Positions 23,688 through 31,930 of a stretch of DNA of 64,000 nucleotides are shown here, piece after piece. Numbering within the stretch: position 1 is the first letter of the stretch; the number at the start of each line of letters is the position of its first letter. The stretch comes from DATHTC01 sp035456465. Its GTDB lineage: Bacteria; Actinomycetota; Thermoleophilia; Gaiellales; Gaiellaceae. Below the pieces are notes generated by a model. It saw only the letters and a program-made list of their open reading frames with translations. It was not told where the DNA came from and did not search any database. The DNA lies in assembly GCA_035456465.1 (NCBI GenBank), contig DATIDD010000032.1, positions 1 to 64,000 of the forward strand. The letters run 5' to 3'. Both the position numbers and the translations under genes were made by a program.

Positions 23688-24552
23688 CGGCCGGCTCCTC
23701 CACTGGGCGCTCGAGCTCGACGACCAGCTCGGCGGTGCGCCGGGCGAGCGTGCGGACACGGCCGATGTACTGCGCGCGCTCGGTCACCGAGACCGCGCCG
23801 CGGGCGTCCAGCAGGTTGAAGGTGTGCGAGCACTTCAACACCTGGTCGTACGCCGGCAGCGGCAGGCGCCGCTCGAGCAGCTCGAGGCACTCCGCCTCGT
23901 GCTCGCCGAACCGCCGCATCAGCACGTCCACCGGCGCGAGCTCGAAGTTGTACGCCGACCACTGCCGCTCGCTCTCGCGGTACACGTCGCCCCAGGTCAC
24001 GCCCGGCGCCCACTCGAGCTCGAACGCCGTGCGCTTCCCCTGGAGGAACATCGCCAGCCGCTCGAGCCCGTACGTGATCTCTGCGGGCACCAGCTCCACG
24101 TCGAGGCCGCCGAGCTGCTGGAAGTACGTGAACTGCGTCACCTCCAGCCCGTCGAGCCACACCTCCCAACCGAGCCCCCACGCGCCGAGCGTCGGCTGCT
24201 CCCAGTCGTCCTCGACGAGGCGCAGGTCGTGGCGCTGCGTGTCGATCCCGATCGCCTGGAGCGACGCGAAGTAGCGGTCGAGGACGTCGTCGGGCGTCGG
24301 CTTGAGGATCACCTGGTACTGGAAGTAGTGCTGGAAGCGGAACGGGTTCTCCCCGTAGCGGCCGTCGGTCGGCCGGATCACGGGCTCGACGTACGCGGTC
24401 TTCCACGGCTTGGGACCGAGCGAGCGCAGGAACGTGGCGGGGTTCATCGTCCCCGCGGCCAGCTCCGTGTGGTACGGCTGCATCAGCACGCACCCCTGCT
24501 CGGCCCAGTACGCCTCGAGGCGCGCGATCATCTGCTGGAAGTTCAGGGCCAC
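23680..24552 (-). CDS. glyQ: Glycyl-tRNA synthetase alpha subunit
   Basis: A 290-residue class II aminoacyl-tRNA synthetase catalytic subunit. It starts ALNFQQMIARLEAYWAEQGC and has PYHTELAAGTMNPATFLR, YVEPVIRPTDGRYGENPFR (motif 2 region) and GLERLAMFLQGK (motif 3). Charges tRNA-Gly together with GlyS. GTG start, with TAGCCT nine bases upstream. glyS overlaps its end by eight bases. Confidence 0.96.
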   Translation of the reverse strand: MALNFQQMIARLEAYWAEQGCVLMQPYHTELAAGTMNPATFLRSLGPKPWKTAYVEPVIRPTDGRYGENPFRFQHYFQYQVILKPTPDDVLDRYFASLQAIGIDTQRHDLRLVEDDWEQPTLGAWGLGWEVWLDGLEVTQFTYFQQLGGLDVELVPAEITYGLERLAMFLQGKRTAFELEWAPGVTWGDVYRESERQWSAYNFELAPVDVLMRRFGEHEAECLELLERRLPLPAYDQVLKCSHTFNLLDARGAVSVTERAQYIGRVRTLARRTAELVVELERPVEEPAVA

Positions 24553-24616
24553 GGGACGGAGAGGCTAGCGATGGCGCGCCCGGTCCTCGCCGTCGCGCGG
24601 GCGGACCGCGGGCGCG

Positions 24617-25360
24617 TCACGCCGACAGGGTGCGGAGGCGGAAGCCGCCGTGGAACTCGTACGCGGCCGCGACCACCGCGAGGAGCTCGCGCGCGTCGTG
24701 CTCGGTGAGCGGAACGGCGTGGGCCTCGGCCAGCGGCAGACGCAGGAGCGCGTCGAGCGCACCGAACGCACGCGGCGAGACGCCGACGGCTCCCGGCTCG
24801 ATGCACGCGCGGCACACCGCTCCGCCGGCGCGCGGAAGGTACCCGGCGAGCGGCGGCTCCGCGCCGCACTCGGCGCAGCTCGCGGTGTGCGGCTGGTAGC
24901 CGGAGAGCCACAGCAGCTTGAGCTGGAACGAGAGCGCGAGCGGATCGAGGCCCGCGCGCGTCGACCGCTGCTCCAGCGTGTCGCAGGCGTCGAGGTAGCG
25001 CGTGATCGCCTCGAACGCGCGCGGGCTCGACTCCTGCTCGGTGAACAGGCGCAGCATCGCCTCCGCGCCGACGAGCCCGACCGAGAGCCGGTAGTGCCCC
25101 TCGCGCGTCGCCGCGTGCGAGCGGACCAGGTGGGCGCCGGTGACGGTCTGCAGCTCGCCGGAGCCCTGGTGGAGCATCACCTCGACGTGCGAGAGCGGCT
25201 CCAGCCGGCCGCCGTAGCGCGACTTCGTGCGCCGGATGCCCTTCGCGACGGCGCCGATCCGGCCGCGGTCGAGCGTGTACAGGTGGAGGATGCGGTCGGC
25301 CTCCCCGAGCCGCAGCGAGCGGAGGACGACGGCCTCCGTCTTGTACGTCCTCCCGGCCAC
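24617..25360 (-). CDS. recO: DNA repair protein RecO
   Basis: A 247-residue RecO, which loads RecA on SSB-coated single-stranded DNA with RecF/RecR. The N-terminal OB fold starts TYKTEAVVLRSLRLGEADRI and includes KGIRRTKSRYGGRLEP. The zinc-binding region is CAECG...GAVCRAC. Length is normal. A TACACT -10 lies six bases before the GTG start, suggesting a leaderless mRNA; the divergent glutaredoxin gene begins 61 bases away. It lies 64 bases upstream of glyQ in the same direction. Confidence 0.93.
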   Translation of the reverse strand: MAGRTYKTEAVVLRSLRLGEADRILHLYTLDRGRIGAVAKGIRRTKSRYGGRLEPLSHVEVMLHQGSGELQTVTGAHLVRSHAATREGHYRLSVGLVGAEAMLRLFTEQESSPRAFEAITRYLDACDTLEQRSTRAGLDPLALSFQLKLLWLSGYQPHTASCAECGAEPPLAGYLPRAGGAVCRACIEPGAVGVSPRAFGALDALLRLPLAEAHAVPLTEHDARELLAVVAAAYEFHGGFRLRTLSA

Positions 25361-25366
25361 GGCCCC

Positions 25367-25372
25367 AGTGTA
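25367..25372 (-). promoter_or_regulatory. Leaderless -10 of recO
   Basis: TACACT on the minus strand, six bases before the recO GTG at 25360. Confidence 0.5.
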
Positions 25373-25421
25373 CGAAGGCCGGCGGCGGAACTTCTCGGCC
25401 GCCCCGGCCGTTACAGGAGCG

Positions 25422-25694
25422 ATGGCCGTTTCGGGAGCAGGGCCGCGAGTCCAGGTCTACACGACGCGGTGGTGCGGCTACTGCGTGCGCGCGAAGACGC
25501 TGCTCGAGGCGAGGGGCGTCGAGTACGAGGAGCTGAGCCTGGACGAGGATCCCGCGTTCCGGCAGCACCTGTTCGACCGCACCGGCGGCTGGACGGTGCC
25601 GCAGATCCTCATCGACGGTGTCCCCGTCGGCGGCTACACCGAGCTGTGGCGGCTCGACAAGACCGGGGAGCTCGACGAGCGGCTCGCCGCCTAG
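25422..25694 (+). CDS. Glutaredoxin / mycoredoxin-like protein
   Basis: A 90-residue thioredoxin-fold protein with a CGYC active site (YTTRWCGYCVRAKTLLEARG), the cis-proline TVPQI and GGYTELWRL. CGYC with this length resembles mycoredoxins, which reduce mycothiol mixed disulfides, and would fit an actinobacterium; ordinary glutaredoxin 3 is the alternative. The ATG follows AGGAG at five bases. The stop overlaps the convergent mutM stop by four bases. Confidence 0.88.
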   Translation: MAVSGAGPRVQVYTTRWCGYCVRAKTLLEARGVEYEELSLDEDPAFRQHLFDRTGGWTVPQILIDGVPVGGYTELWRLDKTGELDERLAA

Positions 25695-26557
25695 CCCTGC
25701 GCCGCGGGCGTCGGACGGCGCCGCGCGCGACCGAGCCGCTGGCAGCTCGGGCAGTACCACGTCCCCCGCCCGCCGACGACGATCCGCTCGATCGGCGTCC
25801 CGCACCGGTCGCAGGGCTCATCGAGTCGGCCGTACACCTTGAACTCGTCCTGCATCGAGCCCGTCGCACCGTCCGGCCGGCGGTAGTCGCGCAGGGTCGA
25901 GCCCTGACGCGCGATCCCGGCCTCCAGCGCCTCCCGCAGCGCCGCGTGGACGCGCGTGATCTCGGCCGGCCGCACGCTGCCCGCCTCGCGCCGCGGGTGG
26001 ATCGCGGCCCGCCACAGCGCCTCGTCCGCGTAGATGTTCCCGAGCCCCGCAACCGTGCGCTGATCGAGGAGGGCCGCCTTCAGCGGCGCGCGGCGGCCGT
26101 CGAGCCGTCCGCGCAGGAACCGCGGCGTGAACTCCTCGTCGAACGGCTCCGGCCCGAGCCGAACGGCGAGATACGGCTCGATCTCGTCACGGTCCAGGAG
26201 CAGCCAGGTGCCGAATCGGCGCACGTCCCGGTAGCCGACAGCCGATCCGTCGTCTAGCGTGACAACGGCTCGCCGATAGGGATCCTCCTCGAGGGCCCCG
26301 TCCGCGGACCAGCGAAACGACCCCGTCATCCGGAGGTGCACCAGGAGCGCTCGTCCCGACTCGAACCGAACAACCAGATACTTGCCGCGGCGCTCCAGGG
26401 GCGCGATGCGCTCGCCGACGAGCTCCGCCGCCACGACCTCGGGCTCGACCGGCCTCGTCAGCCGCCCGTCGACGATCGCCGCTCGGTCGATCCGCCGCCC
26501 GAGCAGCGACGGCTCGAGCGTCCGCCGCACCGTCTCGACCTCCGGCAGCTCGGGCAC
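25691..26557 (-). CDS. mutM: Formamidopyrimidine-DNA glycosylase
   Basis: A 288-residue Fpg/Nei family DNA glycosylase/AP lyase. The processed N-terminus is PELPEVETVRRTLEP, with catalytic Pro1 and Glu2; QRTVAGLGNIYADEALW is the helix-two-turn-helix; the C-terminal zinc finger is CDRCGTPIERIVVGGRGTWYC with the final CPSCQ. It removes 8-oxoguanine and ring-opened purines. GTG start, six bases after a TACGCT -10, so probably leaderless. Confidence 0.96.
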   Translation of the reverse strand: MPELPEVETVRRTLEPSLLGRRIDRAAIVDGRLTRPVEPEVVAAELVGERIAPLERRGKYLVVRFESGRALLVHLRMTGSFRWSADGALEEDPYRRAVVTLDDGSAVGYRDVRRFGTWLLLDRDEIEPYLAVRLGPEPFDEEFTPRFLRGRLDGRRAPLKAALLDQRTVAGLGNIYADEALWRAAIHPRREAGSVRPAEITRVHAALREALEAGIARQGSTLRDYRRPDGATGSMQDEFKVYGRLDEPCDRCGTPIERIVVGGRGTWYCPSCQRLGRARRRPTPAAQG

Positions 26558-26563
26558 GGCGGC

Positions 26564-26569
26564 AGCGTA
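26564..26569 (-). promoter_or_regulatory. Leaderless -10 of mutM
   Basis: TACGCT on the minus strand, six bases before the mutM GTG at 26557. Confidence 0.5.
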
Positions 26570-26597
26570 GCCCCGGCGGTAGCGCGGCTCGGGCGGG

Positions 26598-26628
26598 AGC
26601 GCAGCTCCGGCGGCAGCGCAGCTCCGAC
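26598..26628. repeat. Short direct repeat, two copies
   Basis: AGCGCAGCTCCGGC and AGCGCAGCTCCGAC, 14 bp with a 17-base period, in the deoA-mutM gap; GATCGGTG also occurs twice just after it. Confidence 0.5.
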
Positions 26629-26661
26629 AGATCGGTGCTACGGCCGATCGGTGCCCGCCGG

Positions 26662-26685
26662 CCGAGCGGCAGCCGAGCCGCTCGG
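26662..26685 (-). terminator. Hairpin downstream of deoA
   Basis: CCGAGCGGC / GCCGCTCGG, a 9-bp stem with a 6-base loop, 18 bases beyond the deoA stop. Confidence 0.5.
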
Positions 26686-26702
26686 TCGGACACTCCCCCG
26701 GC

Positions 26703-28010
26703 TCAGTCGAGCGACGTGAGCGTCTCGATCACGATCGGCTGCTCCGCGGGCACGGCGTCGGAGACCGCGTAGGCGGCGCGAATCTCGGCCTCCGCGACCG
26801 CGGCCGCCGCCTCGTCGCGGGCGTGCACCTCGGCGAGCGGCCGACCGCGCTCGACCCTGTCTCCGCGCTTCGCGAGGCAGACGACGCCGACGGCGTGGTC
26901 GATCGTGTCGTCCTTCGTCTGCCGGCCGGCGCCGAGGTGGAGCGCCGCGCGTCCGATGGCGATCGCGCCTGCGCGGGCGACGACGCCTTCCTCCGCCGCC
27001 GCCACCTCGCGGACGACCGGCGCGCGCTCGAGCACCGCCTCGTCGGGGTTGCCGCCCTGTGCGCGGATCCAGCGCTCGTACGCCGCGACAGCGGACCCGT
27101 CGGCGATCGCCGCCTCCGCACGGCGCCGTCCCTCGGCGCGGTCGACGCCGAGGTCGGAGAGCGCGAGCAGGTGCGCGCACGAGGCCAGCACGAGCTCGGT
27201 GAAGTCGGGCGGTCCCTCGCCGCGCACGGTCGCGAGGGCCTCGCGCACCTCGAGCGCGTTCCCGACGGCGCGCCCGAGCGGCTGATCCATGTCAGTGAGC
27301 TCGCAGACGACCTCGAGCCCGGCGCGCCTGCCGATCTCGATCATGGTCGCAGCGAGCTCGCGCGCATCCTCCAGCGTCTTCATGAACGCGCCGTCGCCGA
27401 CCTTCACGTCGAGGACCACCGCGTCGGCGCCGCCGGCGATCTTCTTCGACATGATCGACGAGGCGATCAGCGACACCTGATCGACGGTCGCCGTCACGTC
27501 GCGGAGGCCGTAGAGCTTCTTGTCGGCCGGGACGAGATCCGCCGTCTGGCCGATGATCGCGCACCCGGTCTCGCGCACCGTGCGGACGAACTCGTCGTGC
27601 GAGAGCTCGACGCGGTAGCCGGGAATCGACTCGAGCTTGTCGAGCGTCCCGCCGGTGTGGCCGAGCCCCCTGCCGCTCATCTTTCCCACGGGGACGCCGC
27701 ACGCGGCGACGATCGGCCCGACGGCCAGCGACGTCTTGTCCCCGACGCCGCCGGTGGAGTGCTTGTCCACCACCTTGCGACCGAGCTCCGAGCGGAGGTC
27801 GAGCCGCTCGCCGCTGCGCACCATGGCGTCGGTGAGCGCGAAGGTCTCGGCCGGCGACAGGCCGCGGAAGAAGACGGCCATGCAGAATGCGGCCAGCTGG
27901 TAGTCGGGAACCTCGTCGCGGGCGTAGGCGAGCACGAGCTCCGCGAGCTCGTCCGCAGGCAGCTCTTCCCCGTCGCGCTTGCGCTGGACGAGCTCGGCGG
28001 CGCGAATCAG
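26703..28010 (-). CDS. deoA: Thymidine / pyrimidine-nucleoside phosphorylase
   Basis: A 435-residue class II nucleoside phosphorylase with KHSTGGVGDKTSLAVGPIVA, the signature SGRGLGHTGGTLDKLESIPG and SSIMSKKIAGGADAVVLDVK. It splits thymidine or uridine with phosphate to base and (deoxy)ribose-1-phosphate. No ATG, GTG or TTG occurs where the family starts; a CTG at 28010 fits: its last two bases are the first two of the upstream TGA (CTGA), and GGAGGG lies six bases before it. Last gene of a deoB-MT-MT-deoA operon; DeoB would convert its sugar-1-phosphate product. Confidence 0.93.
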   Translation of the reverse strand: MIRAAELVQRKRDGEELPADELAELVLAYARDEVPDYQLAAFCMAVFFRGLSPAETFALTDAMVRSGERLDLRSELGRKVVDKHSTGGVGDKTSLAVGPIVAACGVPVGKMSGRGLGHTGGTLDKLESIPGYRVELSHDEFVRTVRETGCAIIGQTADLVPADKKLYGLRDVTATVDQVSLIASSIMSKKIAGGADAVVLDVKVGDGAFMKTLEDARELAATMIEIGRRAGLEVVCELTDMDQPLGRAVGNALEVREALATVRGEGPPDFTELVLASCAHLLALSDLGVDRAEGRRRAEAAIADGSAVAAYERWIRAQGGNPDEAVLERAPVVREVAAAEEGVVARAGAIAIGRAALHLGAGRQTKDDTIDHAVGVVCLAKRGDRVERGRPLAEVHARDEAAAAVAEAEIRAAYAVSDAVPAEQPIVIETLTSLD

Positions 28011-28726
28011 CGGGAGCCCTCCGCGACGAAGATCACGGACGCGCGGCGCACGCGTAGTGGCCCGTCGAACTCCGGCGGAACCGGCTCGCCCCAGAACGCC
28101 TCCGCGGCCGCCACGTACACCTCGACCGCGGCGCGGTCGGGGAACTCGATCCATCCGGCCGCGTCGCGACGGTCGACGCGCGCGAAGTGCCGGCCGAGGA
28201 GCTCCTCCGCGTCGTCGCCGCCGAACGCCCGCGCCCGGGGCCGCGCACCCACGAGCTCGCGAAGCTCGCGGAGGTGGTCGGGGCCGTTCGTGGCGGCGAC
28301 GAGGCGACCGGCAGGGCCGACGACGCGGGCCAGCCCGGCGAGCGCGCGGTCGACGTCGGCGACGTGGTACAGCATCCAGCCGGCATACGCGCAGTCGAAG
28401 CTCGCGTCGCCGAACCGCGCCAGGTTCTGGACGTCGCCGACCTCCGCCTGCACGCCGCGGGCGCGCGTCAGCTCGACCATCCGCGGCGACCGGTCGATCG
28501 CCGCGACGTCGGCGCCGAGCTCGCGCACGAGGCGCTCGGCCACCTCGCCCTCGCCGCACCCGACCTCCAGCACCCGTCTGGGCGCGCGCTCCGCGATCGC
28601 CGCGAATGCGAGCTCGACCGCGTTCGGGCCCGTCGCGTAGCGGTAGGCCGCCTTCCGGCCGGCGAGGCCGTGCTCGCTCGCGTACTGGGCCGCGACCCAG
28701 GCCGGATCGCTCGGGTCGATGCTCAC
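28007..28726 (-). CDS. Class I SAM-dependent methyltransferase, second paralogue
   Basis: A 239-residue Rossmann methyltransferase. Motif I is VLEVGCGEGEVAERL, then AAIDRSPRMVELTRARGV, a motif IV-like FDCAYAGWMLYHVADVDRAL, and RVVGPAGRLVAATNG. It is clearly a paralogue of the adjacent upstream gene: same length, same N-terminal layout (LAGRKAAYRYATGP) and the same LYHVA motif, so the pair arose by tandem duplication and then diverged. GTG start overlaps the upstream stop (GTGA), and its own stop overlaps the CTG of deoA. Substrate unknown; position between deoB and deoA hints at nucleosides, but this is inference. Confidence 0.85.
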   Translation of the reverse strand: MSIDPSDPAWVAAQYASEHGLAGRKAAYRYATGPNAVELAFAAIAERAPRRVLEVGCGEGEVAERLVRELGADVAAIDRSPRMVELTRARGVQAEVGDVQNLARFGDASFDCAYAGWMLYHVADVDRALAGLARVVGPAGRLVAATNGPDHLRELRELVGARPRARAFGGDDAEELLGRHFARVDRRDAAGWIEFPDRAAVEVYVAAAEAFWGEPVPPEFDGPLRVRRASVIFVAEGSR

Positions 28727-29454
28727 GTCGCCCTCGCCGCGACGAACACGACGAACGCGACGCGCGTCGCGAACGGCTCCGGCAGCGCCGCGACCTCGTC
28801 GGCGAGGTGCGCGCGGTTGCTCGTGGCGGCGACGAACTCGCGGATGCTCGTGCGCGTGGGGAACACGAGCCTGCCCCCGGCGTCGCGGCGCTCGACGCGG
28901 TCGAACGCCCCGCGGAGCACCTCCTCCCCGTTCTCGCTCCAGAAGCTGAGCCCCTCGGTCGACCGGTCGCCGAGCGCGTCCCAGAGCTCGGCCATGTGGC
29001 CGACGCCCATCGTCGCCGCGACGAGGCGTCCGCCCGGGCGGAGGACGCGGGCGAGCTCGAGCGCCGCGAGCCGCGGCTCCGCGACGTGGTACAGGACCCA
29101 GTTCGCGACCGCGCAGTCGAAGCTCCCGTCTGCGAACGGGAGCGACGCGACGTCCGCGACGACCGCCTCCAGCCCACGCTCGGCGGCCAGCGTGACCATC
29201 CGGGCCGAGGTGTCGCAGGCGACGACCTCGGCGCCGAGCTGCCGCCGGATCCGCTCGGCGAACTCTCCCGTGCCGCAGCCGGCGTCGAGCACGCGGGCCG
29301 GCGCCGCCTCCCGGACCGCCGCGAACGCCGCGTCCTCGGCGGTCGGCTCGGTGCCGTACCGGCGGTAGACGTCGTTCCGCGTCGCGAGCCGCTCCTCGCT
29401 CGCGTACTCCCACGACACCCAGAGCGGGTCGTCGGCCGGGAACTGGGTCGTCAC
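28723..29454 (-). CDS. Class I SAM-dependent methyltransferase, first paralogue
   Basis: A 243-residue methyltransferase with VLDAGCGTGEFAERI, ACDTSARMVTLAAERGL, FDCAVANWVLYHVAEPRLAA and RVLRPGGRLVAATMG. GTG 29454 overlaps the deoB stop by four bases, so it is translationally coupled to phosphopentomutase. The next gene is its paralogue. UbiE/arsenite-type and small-molecule methyltransferases share these motifs; nothing fixes the substrate. Confidence 0.85.
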   Translation of the reverse strand: MTTQFPADDPLWVSWEYASEERLATRNDVYRRYGTEPTAEDAAFAAVREAAPARVLDAGCGTGEFAERIRRQLGAEVVACDTSARMVTLAAERGLEAVVADVASLPFADGSFDCAVANWVLYHVAEPRLAALELARVLRPGGRLVAATMGVGHMAELWDALGDRSTEGLSFWSENGEEVLRGAFDRVERRDAGGRLVFPTRTSIREFVAATSNRAHLADEVAALPEPFATRVAFVVFVAARAT

Positions 29455-30620
29455 GGCGTGACGATCGGCTGCCCGGGGAGGCCCCGCGGCGCCTTCCCGC
29501 CCAGCCACGCGTTCACGGTCGCGCCCACGTCGGCGAACTCGCCCTCGTGGACCTGCCCCGACGCGTTCCGGCCCTCGACGTAGGCGAGCAGGAGCGCGTG
29601 CTCGCGCGAATGGTCGGTCGAGGGCGTCGTCGGGTCACACCCGTGGTCCGACGACAGCACGAGCAGGTCGCCCGGGCGCAGCGCGTCGAGGATCTCCGGC
29701 AGCCGCCGGTCGAAGTCCTGGAGGCAGCGGTGGAAGTTGACCGGGTCGTTGCGATGGCCCCACAGCATGTCGGTCTCGACGAGATTCACGAACACGAAGG
29801 TGCCCTCCGGCGCGTTGCGCATCAGGTCCGCGGTCGTCTGGATGCCCTCGACGTTCGACTTCGTCGGATGCGAGTCGTCGACGTCCTGGTTGGCGAAGAT
29901 GTCGCCGATCTTTCCGACGCCCTGGACGTTGCCGCCGGCCTCGCGGAGCAGCGTGAGGTAGTTCGGCCGGCGCGGCAGCAGCGAGAAGTCGTGCCGGTTC
30001 GGCGTGCGCGTGTAGTTCCCGGGCTCACCGACGAACGGTCGCGCGATCACGCGCCCGACGGCGTGCTTGCCGACGAGGATCTCGTCGCGCGCGATCCGGC
30101 ACGCCTCGTAGAGCTCCTCGAGCGGGATCGTCTCCTCGTGGGCCGCGATCTGGAAGACCGAGTCGGCCGACGTGTACACGATCCACTTCCCGGTGCGCTG
30201 GTGCTCCTCGCCGAGCTCCTGGATGATCTCCGTCCCCGACGCCGCCTTGTTCCCGAGGACGCCGCGGCCCGTGCGGTGCATGAAGGGGTCGATCACGTCG
30301 TGCGGGAAGCCGTGCGGGTAGGTCGGGAACGGCGTCGCGGTGACGACTCCCATCAGCTCCCAGTGGCCGGTGGTCGTGTCCTTGCCCTTCGAGCGCTCGA
30401 CGAGCCTCCCGGCGATCGCGGGGGCGCCGGGCTGCGGCGGGCACCCCTCGAGGGGGGCGATGTTCCCGAGGCCGAGTGCCTCCAGGTTGGGGAGGTCGAG
30501 GCCGCCGACGGCGCGGGCGACGTTCCCGAGCGTGTCCGACCCCTCGTCCCCGTAGTCGGCCGCGTCCGGCAGCTCCCCCGCCCCGACCGCGTCCAGCACG
30601 ATCACGCACGCGCGGGGCAT
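29451..30620 (-). CDS. deoB: Phosphopentomutase
   Basis: A 389-residue alkaline-phosphatase-superfamily mutase converting (deoxy)ribose-1-phosphate to the 5-phosphate. It begins ACVIVLDAVGAGELPDAADY with the first metal Asp, has the phospho-acceptor Thr in KGKDTTTGHWELMG, and the metal cluster LSSDHGCDPTTPSTDHSREH. Heads the nucleoside operon with two methyltransferases and deoA. ATG at 30620 is six bases after a TACAGT -10 that overlaps the -10 of the divergent small gene. Confidence 0.95.
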   Translation of the reverse strand: MPRACVIVLDAVGAGELPDAADYGDEGSDTLGNVARAVGGLDLPNLEALGLGNIAPLEGCPPQPGAPAIAGRLVERSKGKDTTTGHWELMGVVTATPFPTYPHGFPHDVIDPFMHRTGRGVLGNKAASGTEIIQELGEEHQRTGKWIVYTSADSVFQIAAHEETIPLEELYEACRIARDEILVGKHAVGRVIARPFVGEPGNYTRTPNRHDFSLLPRRPNYLTLLREAGGNVQGVGKIGDIFANQDVDDSHPTKSNVEGIQTTADLMRNAPEGTFVFVNLVETDMLWGHRNDPVNFHRCLQDFDRRLPEILDALRPGDLLVLSSDHGCDPTTPSTDHSREHALLLAYVEGRNASGQVHEGEFADVGATVNAWLGGKAPRGLPGQPIVTP

Positions 30621-30625
30621 GGCGC

Positions 30626-30632
30626 TACTGTA
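30626..30632. promoter_or_regulatory. Shared divergent -10 element, deoB / small membrane gene
   Basis: The heptamer TACTGTA gives TACTGT on the plus strand, nine bases before the ATG at 30641, and TACAGT on the minus strand, six bases before the deoB ATG at 30620. Start codons are only 20 bases apart, so both messages would be leaderless or nearly so. Confidence 0.5.
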
Positions 30633-30640
30633 CTCCTCGC

Positions 30641-30781
30641 ATGGACACCGTCCTCGGCCTCCTCGGGCTCGTCCTCTTCATCATCGGCGTCGTCGGATTC
30701 GCCGCGGCCGTGACCTTCGCCGTGATCAAGATCTCCCCTGCGCGGGACAAGCCCAAGGGCGAAACCCCTGCCGCCGGGTAG
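30641..30781 (+). CDS. Small single-helix membrane protein, 46 residues
   Basis: A 46-residue protein: one long hydrophobic helix (about residues 4-29, Leu/Val/Ile/Gly/Phe-rich) and a polar tail ISPARDKPKGETPAAG that would be cytoplasmic. No family recognised. It has a -10 hexamer nine bases upstream, shared with deoB, and ends 5 bases before the convergent alanine dehydrogenase stop. A true micro-membrane protein is more likely than chance, given helix length and the promoter. Confidence 0.55.
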   Translation: MDTVLGLLGLVLFIIGVVGFAAAVTFAVIKISPARDKPKGETPAAG

Positions 30782-30786
30782 CGCGC

Positions 30787-31911
30787 TCAGACCGCCGAGA
30801 GCGGCAGGACCTCCTCGAGCGGCGTGAACCCGAGGTCGTGGGCCTGGGCGACGGCCTCGTAGGTGATCTTCCCCTCCAGCACGTTGACGCCCCGCGCGAG
30901 CGCGGGGTCCCGCGCCACGGCCTCGCGCAGCCCGTGGTCGGCGATCGCCTCGACGTACGGCAGCGTCGCGTTCGTCAGCGCCTTCGTGGACGTGATCGGA
31001 ACGGCGCCCGGCATGTTCGCCACGCAGTAGTGGGTGACGCCGTCGACCGAGAAGACGGGATCGCCGTGCGTCGTCGCGTGTGACGTCTCGACACAGCCGC
31101 CCTGGTCGATCGCGACGTCGCAGATGACTGCGCCCTTCTTCATCCCGCGCACCATCGACGCGGTGACGAGCTTCGGCGCGAGTGCGCCCGGGATCAGCAC
31201 CGCGCCGATCACGACGTCCGCCTCCGCGACCGACTCCTCGATCTGGAGCGACGAGGACATCAGCAACGTGACGCGCCCGGAGAGGATCTCCTCGAGGTGC
31301 CGCATCCGGTCGATCGAGCGCTCGAGGATCGTGACCTGCGCGCCCAGCCCGATCGCGATGATCGCCGCGTTGTAGCCGACGATCCCGCCGCCGATCACGA
31401 CCACGCGGCCGGGGGCGACGCCGGCGACGCCGCCGAGCAGCAGCCCGCGCCCGCCGAGCGGCTTCTCGAGGAAGTACGCGCCCGCCTGCGCGGCGAGCCG
31501 ACCGGCCACCTCGCTCATCGGCGCGAGCAGCGGCAGGCGCCGGTCATCCGTCTCGACCGTCTCGTAGGCGACCGCCGCGACGCCCGAGTCGACGAGCGCG
31601 CGCGTGAGCGGCTCGTCCGCGGCGATGTGGAGATAGGTGAACAGGGTCAGGCCCTCGCGGAGGCGCCGATACTCGGGCTCGATCGGCTCCTTCACCTTCA
31701 GCAGGAGCTCGGACCGCTCCCAGACCTCGTCGACACCGGTGGTCTCGGCGCCGACCGCCGCGTACACGTCGTCGGGGAACGCGCTGCCGACGCCCGCGCC
31801 GGTCTCGACCAGCACCTCGTGGCCTTTCTCGACGAGCTCCTTCGCGCCGGCCGGGGTCAGCGCGACCCGGTACTCGTCCGGCTTGATCTCGCGTGCGACG
31901 CCGATCCGCAT
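30787..31911 (-). CDS. ald: Alanine dehydrogenase
   Basis: A 374-residue NAD-dependent alanine dehydrogenase (L-alanine to pyruvate and ammonia, reversible). N-terminal MRIGVAREIKPDEYRVALTP, the AlaDH signature region up to GRGLLLGG, and the dinucleotide-binding VVIGGGIVGYNAAIIAIGLG; GAVLIPGALAPKLVTASMV completes the site. Length is typical (about 371). TAAGGT nine bases before the ATG suggests a near-leaderless transcript. The NUDIX gene upstream ends 19 bases away. Links alanine and nitrogen metabolism or redox balance. Confidence 0.96.
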   Translation of the reverse strand: MRIGVAREIKPDEYRVALTPAGAKELVEKGHEVLVETGAGVGSAFPDDVYAAVGAETTGVDEVWERSELLLKVKEPIEPEYRRLREGLTLFTYLHIAADEPLTRALVDSGVAAVAYETVETDDRRLPLLAPMSEVAGRLAAQAGAYFLEKPLGGRGLLLGGVAGVAPGRVVVIGGGIVGYNAAIIAIGLGAQVTILERSIDRMRHLEEILSGRVTLLMSSSLQIEESVAEADVVIGAVLIPGALAPKLVTASMVRGMKKGAVICDVAIDQGGCVETSHATTHGDPVFSVDGVTHYCVANMPGAVPITSTKALTNATLPYVEAIADHGLREAVARDPALARGVNVLEGKITYEAVAQAHDLGFTPLEEVLPLSAV

Positions 31912-31930
31912 GGCGGCGCAACCTTACCGT

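Noticed and set aside
24553..24616. T-box leader for glyQ (and for alaS at 59599-59713)
   Set aside because: The gaps are too short or lack a T-box sequence, and a -10 hexamer sits 6-9 bases from each start.
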